From NCBI RefSeq assembly GCF_030397665.1, contig NZ_JAPUBT010000003.1, forward strand, positions 310,001-374,000: a stretch of 64,000 bases of DNA. The letters are read 5' to 3'. Numbering within the stretch: position 1 is the stretch's first letter; every line of letters starts with the position of its first letter. Below, piece after piece: positions 1 to 12,000 of this stretch. This DNA is from Janthinobacterium sp. SUN073 (GTDB lineage Bacteria; Pseudomonadota; Gammaproteobacteria; Burkholderiales; Burkholderiaceae_D). The position numbers and the translations under genes were made by a program. The notes below the pieces were generated by a model. It saw only the letters and a program-made list of their open reading frames with translations. It did no database searches and had not been told where the DNA came from.

Positions 1-3000
1 CCAGCACTCGCACGGCGCTGCGCGGGTTGTAATCGGCCGCCTCGATGCGCGCGCCCTCCTGCGGCGCCGCTTGCGCGCTGTCGGGCGGTGCGTCATTGCC
101 AAAGCCCAGCACGCGCACCGTGAACACCGATGGCTGCGCCGAACGGGTGGCGGCGCGCTCGCGCTGCACCACGTCCTGCGCCGCCGCGGTCGCCTGCGTG
201 GCGGCCGCGCTGGCGTTGCTCATGGCGGCCACGTTGACGGACGCCACCGTCGGCATGCCCTTGGCTTCGCCCTTGACCTGGATATTCGCCGCGTTCATCA
301 CCGTCAGCGCGGCCAGGTTGACGTTGCCCGAGACGCGGATGCCCGCCTCGCCCGCGTCGATGGTGCCCAGCGGAGCCAGCAAGTCCACGTCGCCGGCCGG
401 CACTTCGGCGATCGGCGCCAGGGTGGCGATGCCGGCGCCCGTGCTGGGCACGTCGGACGACAGGGTCACATTGCCCCAGTTGTCATACACACGCTTGGGC
501 GGCGTGTAGACGATGGTCGACTTCGAACCACGCCCTGCATTGATGTCGCCCTGCGACGACCAGCCCAGGATATCGCCGCCAAACGTCGTCATGACGCGGC
601 TCTGGCCCAGCAGGATGCTGCCGTGCGAGAACAGCTCGATATTCCCGCCGCCCTTGGTCATGACGCCCGAGGTCGATGGCGGCGCTTCGCCTTCGATGCC
701 GAACACCTGCTTGCCACCCGGCGTCAGCAGTTGAATGTCGCCGCCGAAGTTGGTGTGCACGTAGCCGCTGCGGGGAACGATGCGGTCGTTTCTTCCAGAG
801 CTCGGGTTGTAAAGACCAAACGTGCCGCGGTACATGACGATGTCGCCCGCATAGGCAATTGCCTTGCCGCTGGCGTCCGTGGCCGGCGCCAGGCCCGCGA
901 TGGCGTTGCGACTGCGCAAAAAGCTGCCATAGCGCGAACTGTCCCGGTCGTTGTACTCGCGCCCGCCCGCCTTCAGTTCGGCGAAATACACGTCGCGGGC
1001 AAACACGCGCTGCTGCGGCTCGGGCAAGGCCAGATAGAAGGCTTGCGCTTCGGCGGGCGTGCCCTTGAAGCCGTAGCGCTCGACTAGCCAGGTCACCAAT
1101 TCGGTTTCGTACGATTTCACCACCTTGCCGGCCTGCTCAGCCAGCGGCACGCCCGTCTTTGCCACGTTGGCCGGGTCCAGGTAGGGCTTGACGAAGCGCA
1201 GGTAATCGAGACCGGCCGCGCCCACGCCTGCCTGCATTGCGATGCTGGCGCCCGCACGCTTGTCGCCCTGTACGACGGGGCCGAGGCTGACGACGCTGCC
1301 CTTGTCCTGCATCAATATGTTGCGTCCCGCGCTGATGTCCAGCGTGCCAGGGCCGGCCACGTTGAAGGCGCTGTTCAGGATATCGCGCCCGGCCGACACC
1401 ACCGACACGTCATATGCATTGTTGTGCACGAACAGGTTGCTGATATTGGCGAAGCGCATGTCGCTGTTGCTGGCATTGCCCTCAATGGCTTCCAGCTGCG
1501 CCGTGCCGCTGCCGACGATATCGCGTCCCGCCTTCATCCACACGGGTTGGCCACCCTCATACCAGGTGATGCCCGCATGCCTGGCGTCCAAAAATTCGAG
1601 GATGCGGCCGCTGTTCACGCCCACCAGGTCGCCCGTGACGGCATAGATACGGGCCACCTGCGTGCCGCTGTTGGCGGGGCCGGCCGAGGAATTGGGGCCG
1701 AAGGCAAACAGCGGGAAGTTCCATTTCGTTGCCGGCCCCCCCGTGCTTGAGACATTGCTAGCCAGGGGACTGCTCGCGTAAGGATTGATATCCCAGCCCG
1801 TGAAGCCAGGCTTGAACGGCGTCGCGATGCTGTCGGCGGCAGCGCCGGACTGGCTGATGGCATAGCCGCCCGCATAAATGGAATCACTGGCCAGCCATTG
1901 CAACTGGGCATAGCCCGACGGTGCCACCACCAGGGGGGCATCATATTCGCGGATGGCATTCGGGCTGCCAACCGCCTTGCCATAGTACAAACTGCCATGC
2001 GCGGCCGCGGCCCGCACGATGGAGGGATAGACGATCGCCAGGTCGGTGGCCGTGCCGACCGGCGCCGTCAGCGGCGTCATGTTGCCGCCGGCGGAGAACA
2101 GGTCGAGCGCCGTGCGCGGCGTCCACAGGCTGAACCAGCTGTAGCCGTAGCCCTGCTCGCCCGACGCGCCGGTGAACGGCGAGGCATTGAACAGGGTCAC
2201 GCGGCCGGGGTCGGCCACATCCTGCACTACCTGGTCGCCCAGCGTCGCCACGCTGAACGTGGCATCGCCCGGCACCAGGGTCATGGCGCCCCGGGGCGTT
2301 GCGCGCGTGGCGCGGAAGACGTCGAAGGCCCGCGTTTCCAGCGGCGCGTGATCGATGGCTTGCGCACCATATTGCAGCGCCACGCTGCCCAGCTGCGTGG
2401 CCAACGTTTCCGCGTGGCCACGCAAGTCGACCAGCGCGCCATTCATGTGGCCGCCACCAGCCTTGCCGGCGGGATTGAGGGCGCCGCCCACGCGCAGGTC
2501 CAGGTCGCCGCCGCCCGTCAGCAGCAGGCTGCCGTCGGCCTGCACGCGGCCCGTGCCGCCGACAGCCAGCAGCAAGCCCTGCGAACGGGGATTGATGCTG
2601 GCGTTATACGTATTGCCAGTCAGCGGCGCCAGCACGCCAGCGTCGCCCGCCACCTCGGCGCGCACATTGCCGCCGCCCAGGGTGCCGAAACCCGTAAAGC
2701 CCAGCACCGTATCGGCCAGGGTGGCGCGGCCCACATAGCTGCCGAAATTGATCCACCACGCCGTCGGCTGCGCCGGGCCGCCCGTGGCCACGCCACCGCT
2801 GCCCTGGCGCCACAGCCAGTTGCCCACTGCCACCGAGTCAGCCATGCCATCGTTGCTGACGGGACGCTGATTGCTGGCGCTAGCCGCGTCGATCAGCGAG
2901 CCGCTCAAGTCGCCCGCCACCTGCAGCAGCAGGTTGCCACCGTGGTCCGGATACCATGCGCGGTAAATGTTCTCGGCACCGCCGTCGACCAGGCGTTCAT

Positions 3001-6000
3001 GCGCGCCATCGGGGTTGGCCAGCACCGTGCCGTCGGCATTGCGTGAGCGTGGCAGGTTGAACGGGTCGCCTGCGGAGGTCGGCGTAGACGACATGCCGGC
3101 CGTGTACACGCCATACAGGCTGTCCATGCGCAAGTCGCCGCCGCTGACGAGGTCCAGGTCGCCCGTGCCCGTGCGCAGCACGCTGTAGCGCAGGCTGGAC
3201 GGCTTGTAATTGTAGCTGGGGCTGGAGGTGCCGCACCAGGTGGGATTTTCCTCGCACAGAGTCGGCCAGCCCAGTCCGGCAAGGTCGACCACGTCGCCAG
3301 CCTTTACGCTCGGGTCGGCGAATTCTTCCGCGCCGACCCTGGTCCACACATAGGCCAACTTCAGCACGCACAGGGTTGCGTCGTTGGCGCAGAATTCCGC
3401 GACAGTCTGGCCGAACTGGCTGGTGAATTCCTCGGTGATGGGCTCGCCCGCCACGATGCCGGGGATGTTCTCCCGCTCGCCCAGTTCCTGCGCTTCCTTG
3501 GTCCAGTACTGTACGCCCTTCGGCGGCACCAGCACGCCATACATGCCGTAATGGCTGTCGGCCAGGCGCAGCGTGCCGTGGGCGGGATGCGCCTGCACGC
3601 CGCGCGTGTCGGCCGCATCGAGGTCGGCGCCGGCCACCAGGCGCATGCCCCATGCTTGCGAGCCTTCTGCCAGCATGGGCGCGATGGCCCACAGCTTGCC
3701 CTGGCTGCCCGCCACTTCCGGACGCAGCTGGATCGACTCCACATTGTGCAGCAGCTTGACGTCGGTGCCGGACGGTATCAGCGCACCCACGGCCAGCGCC
3801 AGGTTGCCATTGAGTGCGAAGACCGAGAGTTCGCCCGCCACGCCAGGCAGCGGCACGCCCTTGGGCCAGGTCAAGGCGCCCACTTTCACCGTTTGCTTGA
3901 GCACGCTGCCCGCATCGAGGCGCATGCCGGCGTCCAAGGTTTGCGCCGTGGCCAGCAGGCTGCCGGCCGCATGGACGATATTGCCGGCGCTGTCGCGCAC
4001 GGCGGCCGCCAGCACCGTGCCGGCCGGCAATGTCGTGGCCTCGTCCAGGGTCACTGCCACGGGCAGGCGCGTATTCGCGCTCAGATGGAAGCCTTTGAGG
4101 GGCAGGTCGTAATTGAGCGCGATACCGCCCGGGAACAGCGTGCCATCGGCAACAGTCACGCCCTTGCCCGGCACGATGACGTCACTGCCATTGATATCGC
4201 GTCCCGGCAGCAGTACCCAGCCGCCGTCGTCCTTGGTGGCCGGTGGCGGCGCGAAGCCGTCATTGATGCTGCCGTAGATACTCAGGTCGCCGCCGGCGCG
4301 CAGCAGCAGGCTGCCCACCTCGCCCGAACCGCGCGCATTTGTTACTTGAAAGCGCGGATTCAGGCTGGCGTAGCGCATGCCTGACAAGTCCAGGTCGCCC
4401 CGCACCACCAGGTCGCCATCGGGCGTCTTGCTGACGATATCGACGCCGGGACGCAGATGCAACGCATCGGCATACGCGGCCGTGTTCAAGCCAGCCAGTT
4501 TAATATTGCGCAAGTTCGTATTGGCCAGCGCCGCGTCGATGAAGGCCGTGCTGTCCGCATGCTTGCTGTCAAGATATGCCTGGTTGATCACCTGGTACGG
4601 CCGTCCGCTGGCCGACAGGTCCGTGGCGTAAGCCGCGTCGTCATAGCGCTGCATGGCGTTGACGGCGATCGATTTCGCCCCGCGCACGGTAAAACCGCCG
4701 CCGGCCGCAATGGCAACGTCGCCAAACGTGGCCGCATCAGCGTCCGTGCGGGAACCGCCGCTGCCCAGGCGCGGCGCGTTCAGTTCCAGCGTGCCGCGCG
4801 CGGCGCCGTCGTGTTCTCCCTTGCCCTTCCCAAGCACGGCCGCCGTGCCGTGGCGCAGGTCAATCTGCGCACCGCCGGCCAGGTCCAACAGGCCTTCGCC
4901 CGAATTCAGTTCCACCGTGGCGCGATTCGGGCTGTCGATGATCTTGCCATAGCTGTCGACGCGCAAGAGCGTGCCATGCGCGTCGAGCACGGCGTTGCCG
5001 GCCAGGGTCAGGCCATGCTTGCCGGCCAGGCGGATGCTGCCCACCCGCTCGCCGCTGGCATCAATGGTGCCGGCGACGGTGAGGCGGCCATTGTCGACGG
5101 CCACCTGCACGTCGCCGGCCTTGATTTCGTTACCTATCGTCAAGTTGCCCTGTTTCAGCTGGAAGCTGCGTCCACCCGTCACGCCGCCTTCCGTCAGGCG
5201 CGTGTTCAGCGACGCGAACTGGCTGTCCAGGGTACCGCCCGCGCCCAGGGTTTGCGCGCGCACGTCCACGCTGCCCTTCTTGTACGACACCACGGTGCCG
5301 CCCGCGTCATAGCTGCCGCTGGCGCCGCCGAGGATCTTGCCCTGCAGATCCACCATGCCGGCCGCGCCATCGAGCGCCACGGCCTTCAGGCTGCCGGCGC
5401 GGTTGTTCTCGGCCGACAGGTCGATCAGGCTGCCGCCAGCTGCGCGGATATCGCCGGCGCGGCTGTCCAGGGTCACGTCGCCGCCCCAGCTGTATTTATC
5501 CACGTCAAAGAAGGTGCTCTTGCGGCCCGCCATGTCGATGCGCGCGCCGTCGGCCAGGCTGATGTCGTGCTGCGCGCTGATCGTCAACTTGCCGCTTGGC
5601 AACACCACGGCCGTTGCCACGCTCACGCTGTCGCCGTTCAGCGCCAGCTGCGCGCCCAGCGCCGCGTTATTCTTGACGGGAGCCGCTGGCGCCGTACTGG
5701 CCGGCGCCGCCACCTTCAGCGCGCCACCCGCCGTGTAGCTGTGCGCGGAACCGGCGTCGCCCGTCAGCAGCGGCGTGCTGATATTGAGGTTGCCGCCGCT
5801 GTACTGGTAGCCCTTGCCCGTTTCATAGGCGCCTTGCGCCTGATAGACGGACAGGCTGCCCTTGTGGTTGGCCGTGACCTGGCCCGACGCTTTCAGGTTG
5901 ACGTTGGCAAAACCCAGCGCCAGGCGGTCGAACGACGCGACGCCGGCCGGCTGCGTGAACGGGCCGAAGCCGAAATCGATGCGCTCCGCTTCCAGGTTCA

Positions 6001-9000
6001 AGGTGCCGCTGCCCGTGCCGGCGCCGTGCGTAATCACATTGCCGGCCGGCGACAGGGCGCCGCCCCAGATCAGGTTGGCCGTGCGGATGGTGGCCACCGT
6101 GCCGGCCTCACCCTGGCCATACATGGCCGGCGTGGTCAGCACCAGGCGTTCCAGCGTCGATTTGCCGCTGGTCTTGTCGTAGGTATCGAGCACCACGTCG
6201 CCGTAGAAATTGACGCCGTCCGCCGCGCTCAGCATCAGCGCCTGCAGCGCCGGTGCACCCGTGCTGGTATCGCCGCGCAGCAGGCGGTCCAGCACGCCCT
6301 GGTTCATGGCCAGGCCGCTGGAACGCGTGCCGCTGGCCTGGGCAGCCGCCAGCGCCTCGCTGCTGCCCATGTTGATGGCGCCCACGGACAGGCTCAGGTT
6401 GCGCGTCCCGTAGCGGGCCGAGTCGTCCAGCTGGAAACTGCCATTGGTAGACATCAGCAAGGTGCCTTCCGAGTACAGGCTCGCTGTACTGGTGCCGGCG
6501 CAAGCGTCATCGCACGCGCCGATGCGGATGCCACCACGCGCCGAACCGCTGACCGGCGCCACATTCATCAATCCGTTCGAGGCGGCCAGCACGTGCATGT
6601 CCGGGCGGGTCTTGTAGATGAAGCCGTCGTTGGCGTCATACGCGGCCTTGCCGCGTCCCAGGGTGCTGATGCCCGCGCCAGGCGCGATATCGATCAAGCC
6701 ATCGCCCAATTCGTAATTGCCCGGGTCCTGGGCCACCAGGAATACCTCGGGCGCCGACAGGACGGCGCCCGCGCGCAGGTAGATGGCACGCGCCGAACTG
6801 ACGCCGAAGTTCACGTAATTGCCGCCCTGGCCATACGCCACCGTGGGCGTGTTGCCCACCACAATGCGGGCCGCGCCGATATTATTCAGGCTCGAGGCGC
6901 GCACGCTGACCTGCCCGGCGCCGCTGGTGGCTGGCGCGCCATCGGCGAGGATTTCAATCTCGCCGTTGGAGGTATTGCTCGACATCAGTATCACGGTGCC
7001 GCCATAGCCGCCCTCGGCCGCGCCGAACTTGCCGGTACCCTTGAACTGGAATGTATCCAGGCCGCCGCTTTCCGCCAGGGTCAGCTTGAGCGTCTTGGCA
7101 TCGGATGGCAGCTGCGCGCGGGGAATGCCGCGCGTTTGCGCATCGGCCAGGGCGAAGGCGGCATAGCCTGTTTCGTTGTACTGGGAGTAGGTGCGCAAGA
7201 CCTTGGCCGGCGTGAGTATCAGCTGGCTGGCCAGCGGCGCGCGGATGTCCGTGCCGGCGATCGACAGGGTGCCGGGCGCGGCCCAGGAACCGTTGCGCAG
7301 CTGCTGCGCCAGGGGGCCTGCGCTGCCCTGGCCCGCCAGGCCGTTCAGTTCCACGCGGAAGGCGCCCGGCAGCAAGGCATAGGTCGAGGGCATCAGGGTG
7401 TAGGTGCCGGCGGGCAAGCCCGGCACGCCATTGCCTATCGTCACCTGCCGGCCCACGGCCGCATCGGATGCCGCCTTGTCTCCGCCCGAAGGCGATTGCG
7501 GCGCCTGCACGCCCGGCACGATGGCGTACACAGGGTTGGTCGCCAGGCCCGGCAAGACAAAACCACCATTCGCGCCCACCTGCATCAGCGGATGATAGCG
7601 CGCATCGGTGGAGCCGCCGCGGCCGGCGATGAAACCGGCACCCGTCAATTCGCCGCCGCCGGACAGGTCGAGCAGCGCGCCCGGCCGCACGTCCACGGCC
7701 ACGCCGGCCATTTCCACGCCGACGCGGAAGCCACCTTGCGCACTGAAGCCGCCCACGCCCAGGAGGGAGGTCAACTTGCCGTCGACGTTCCAGTTCTGGC
7801 CATCGACGGTACCGCCGTACGGCATGACCAGGCCGGCACCGCTGACGGAGGTGATACTGTTGGCCAGCAGATTGACCGTCAGGCTCTTGTCATTGTTATA
7901 GCCGGCCGCGCCGATCGACAGGCGGCCCAGCGGTGCGCGCACCACGCCACCCTGCTCGATATGCGCAGCGCCCAACTCCAGCGAGCCGAAGGCGGAATAC
8001 GGCATGGCCGGCACGCTGTCGGTCGTGCGTGCAATGGTCAGGCGGTGCGCGGGGTCATAGCCAAACTTACGGTCGATCAAGCCATAACCGGCGCGCACGG
8101 CGGCGCCAGCGCCCGTTTCAGGATACAGCTGGGCCGCACTGAGTGTCACGTCGCCCGGCGAGGAGAGCACTGTCGTGGGCTGGTTGCCATCCCAGCCCAG
8201 CGGGGACAGCAGGAAGCGCAGGTCACCGCGGCTGCTCAGGCGCACGTCGTCGGCGACGATATTGACCATGCCGCGCACGTCGATCAGGTCGCCCGCCATG
8301 CTGACCTGCCGGGCGACCGGCGATTCTCCCGCACTGCCTGGCGTGACATAGAAATCGCGCCCGGCAGGCTTGATGCTGGCCAGGCGCACATACGGCGCCG
8401 CCACGCTGACCTTCGCGCCGGGCGCACTGCCGGGCGACAGCATAGGCGCACCGTAGAGCTGGAAGCTTTGCTGCATCTTCAGCGACACGTCGCCATCGAA
8501 GGAGGCGGCACCGAGCAAGGCCAGGTTGGCGAAACCGCCCGCGTCCACCTGCTCCACGGAGAAGCGGCCATGGCCATATTGCAGCTTCTGCGCCGCTTCC
8601 CGTGCACTGACGCCATCGGCCAGGTCGCTGGCGACCTGTTGCTGCGTCAACCTCAACTGACGCCCCTGCAGCACCCTGGTCGTGGCCAGGGCATTCTTGT
8701 ATTCGGGCGTGCCAGTGGCCACGGACAGGGTGCCGCCCGCCGCGCCCGCGCCGCCCGCCCTGGCCAGCAGCTGGCCATCGAGGTACAAGCCATTGTTTGA
8801 CGCCAGCGCGATGCTGCCGCCCGCGCTGGCCACGTCGACCGCCGCGCCGTCCACGTCCAGCACGGCGTGCGCGCCGGAAGCGTCGAGCAAGGCGCCGTCG
8901 CGCACGACGACAAACAGGCTGGCCGCCGAAGTACTGCCCTGCGCATGGTCGATCTCGCCGCCGATGACGATGCTGCCGCCATCGACCACCTTGCCGTAGC

Positions 9001-12000
9001 GCCGGCCCTGCACGTCGGTGGCCGTGACGGCGCGCGACGCCACGTCGAGCACGGCGTTCTCGCCGATCCAGATGGAACGGCCATGGCCGGTCGCTTCCAC
9101 CGCCTCGGACACATTCACGTCGACGTCCACGCCGCCCAGGCTGATCTTGCCGCCCCAGGCGTTCAGGCGCCCTTCCACCGTCAGCTGGCCCACGCTGGAC
9201 AGTTTGATGGCCTGGCCCGCATCGACATTCACCACGGCATTCTTGCCAATCAGCAATTGAGCGCTGGCCATATCGGCCGCGCCGGACTCGACATCGCCCA
9301 CCTGCAGGGCCAGGCTGGCGCCCTTGCGCTGCGTCAAGGTGCCCTTCAATGCGTTTTGCGTGTATTGCTCTGGCGTCCACAGGGCCAGTTTTTCATTGTC
9401 CACCACGCGCAGCACGGGCATGCGCACGTCGACCTGCGTGCCGTCCGCTACCGTCAAGCCCTGCTTGCCGAGCAGGCTGTAGCTGGAAAAACCCTTGTCG
9501 AAGAAGTCAGCACCCAGCTGCAGGGTGCCTTTCTGTGCGGTATCGGCCTGGCCGACCAGTATCTTGTTCGCCTGCAATTCCAGCTTGCCACCGCCCGCCA
9601 CGCCGTGGCCGCGCACTTGCGCGCCTTCGCCCAGCAGCAAATCGGCCTGCGCGCCATAGCAGGCCAGGGTCACATTGCCGCCCTTGCCGCCCTGCTGTTT
9701 CGCCTGCGACAGGATGGCTGCGCCCGAGCTGACGTCGATCAGGCTGCCATTGCCGATGCGCACGTCGCCGTTGGCCCGCAAGGACACATTGCCGCCATTC
9801 ATATATGGCAAGCCGGCGGCGGCCAGCGGGTCGCGCAGCACATTGGCCAGCAAGCCGCTGGTGTCCAGGGTCACGCCATCGGCCAGCACCAGCTTGCCTG
9901 CGGGTCCGCCCGGAATGACGAAGGTATCGAGCATGCCCAGCGCGCCGATCTGGCTCAGCACATTGCCGGCCGCAATGCTGCCGCCATGGCTGCGCAGGCT
10001 GGCATTGATGGCCACGTCCTTGCCGTACAGGGTAATATTGCCGCCGTCGGCCACCTGCAGCGCGCTGTCGACGGTGATCGATCCTTTCGCCGCGAGGCGG
10101 ATGGCGCCCAGTTGTTGGCTATTGAGCAAGCTGGTATCGAGCAGCAGCTTGCCCTGGCGCTCAGATGCCAGTACACCTGTCACGTCGAGGCCGGCGGCGA
10201 TGCCGTCCTGCACGCGCGTCAGGCGCACTTCGTCCATGACAGCCGACAGCACATGCTGCAGCACGCCCGTGCGCTTGTCAAACATGGGCTGATACTGGCC
10301 GACGATCAGCTGGCCCCGCTGCGCGGCGGCCAGCTGCGACTGCTGGTAGCCGTCGAGCAGGGCCTGCGGCGCCTGCGTCTGGCGCTCACCCTGGAAGACG
10401 TCGCCCGCAATCCCCCCCTCCAGTACGGCCGACCCGGTGGCGATCACCAGCTTGCCCGCGTCGCGGCCCGCCGTGTAGCCGTTTTCCAGGCGTTTTTGCG
10501 CGGCGATCAAGGGATTGGCGTAAAACGCGCTAGCGTCCTTGCCCCAGCGCGCGTGTTCTTCCTCGTAACCCTTGTACACGCCCGCATACGCCAGGTCGGC
10601 GGGCGCGCTGCTCGCCTCGTACAGCTTGCCGTCCGCGCCTTTCAGCCAGGTCTGGCGCAGCGCGCCCGTCTGCACGTCCAGGGTGCCGCCCGACAGGTTG
10701 ATGCCGGAACCGGCCTGCGTGACGACATCCTTGCCGCTGAAGCTGACCGTGCCGCCCTGCGCCATCCATTCGCTGACGGAATGGCCCTGCGTGCCCAGGT
10801 AGCCGGCCACTTCCAGCAAGCCGCCCGCCGTGTACCAGCGGTCGCTGTCATAGCCGTTCGTGCCTTTCGGTACCAACACCAGCTTGCGGCGGTCGACCCA
10901 GATATTGTTGTTGGTCAAGGCCTTGCCATCGCGGTTGACGGGCGCGTCGCGCTGCTCGTTGCCCTGCACATTGATTTCGACATTGTTTGCCGCCATGGCC
11001 ACCTTGACGCCCACGGCGCCGGAGACGTCGAGCTGGGCACCATCGCGCACGAGGCTGCGGCTGGCGGCATTGACGGCGATCTGGCCGCCCGTGGCCAGGG
11101 TCAGCGAATCGCCGAGAAATTCCACCGTGCCGGCGCTGTCGATCTCGATGCGCGACTGATCGCGACGGTCGTTCACGGCGAGGATATTTTCCGTGGACGT
11201 CACGACCGGGCCGCGCATGGCGTCGCGCTGGCTATCGAGCGCCGTGGTCTTGCCGTCGTCCTCGACCAGGACGGCCGTGGTGGCGCCACGTCCCAGGGTG
11301 ATGGCCGCGTCGCTGCCCAGGGCATTGAGGTGGATAGTGCCGCGCGCGGCCGTCGTGGTGGAAGCGAGCAGCGCGCCGTCCTGCCGCACCGTGCGACCGG
11401 CCAGGGTGATGTCGCCTTCGCGCGCCTGGATCAGGCCCGTATTGACGACCTTGCCCGCCGTGCTGCCGGCCGCGAACTGCGGCGTGACTTCGCTGCCGCG
11501 CGTGGTCGACAGCGGATTGCCATCCGTGCCCACGCCTTTTTTAATGTTAAAGCTGTCGCCGGCGGCCAGCAGGGCCTGCCCCTTCGGCGTGCTGATTTCG
11601 CCCGCATTGTGCACTTCCTTGCCCAACAGCATCACGTAACCGCCGCCTTCCGTGCTGCCCTTGGGCGCATTGCTGGCCAGGCGCGCCCCCGCCTGCACCT
11701 GCACCTTGCCGGCCGCATCGGTCAACGTCGTGGCGCCGGCCGTGCCGGGGCTGTAGATGCCATCCTTCTTGAATTGCGCGTCGCCGATGCGGGCCGCGGC
11801 CGCCACCAGGCTGCGCGTATCGACCTGGCTCGTGCCGGTAAACACAATGCCGTTGCGGTTGACCAGCAGCACCGTGCCGTCAGCCTTGATCTGGCCCTGG
11901 ATCTGGCTGGGACGCGCTTGCGGATCGTTGACCCGGTTCAATACGGCCCAGTCCTTCTGCTGCTGGAAGGTCAGGGTCGTGTCCTTGCCCACATTGAATG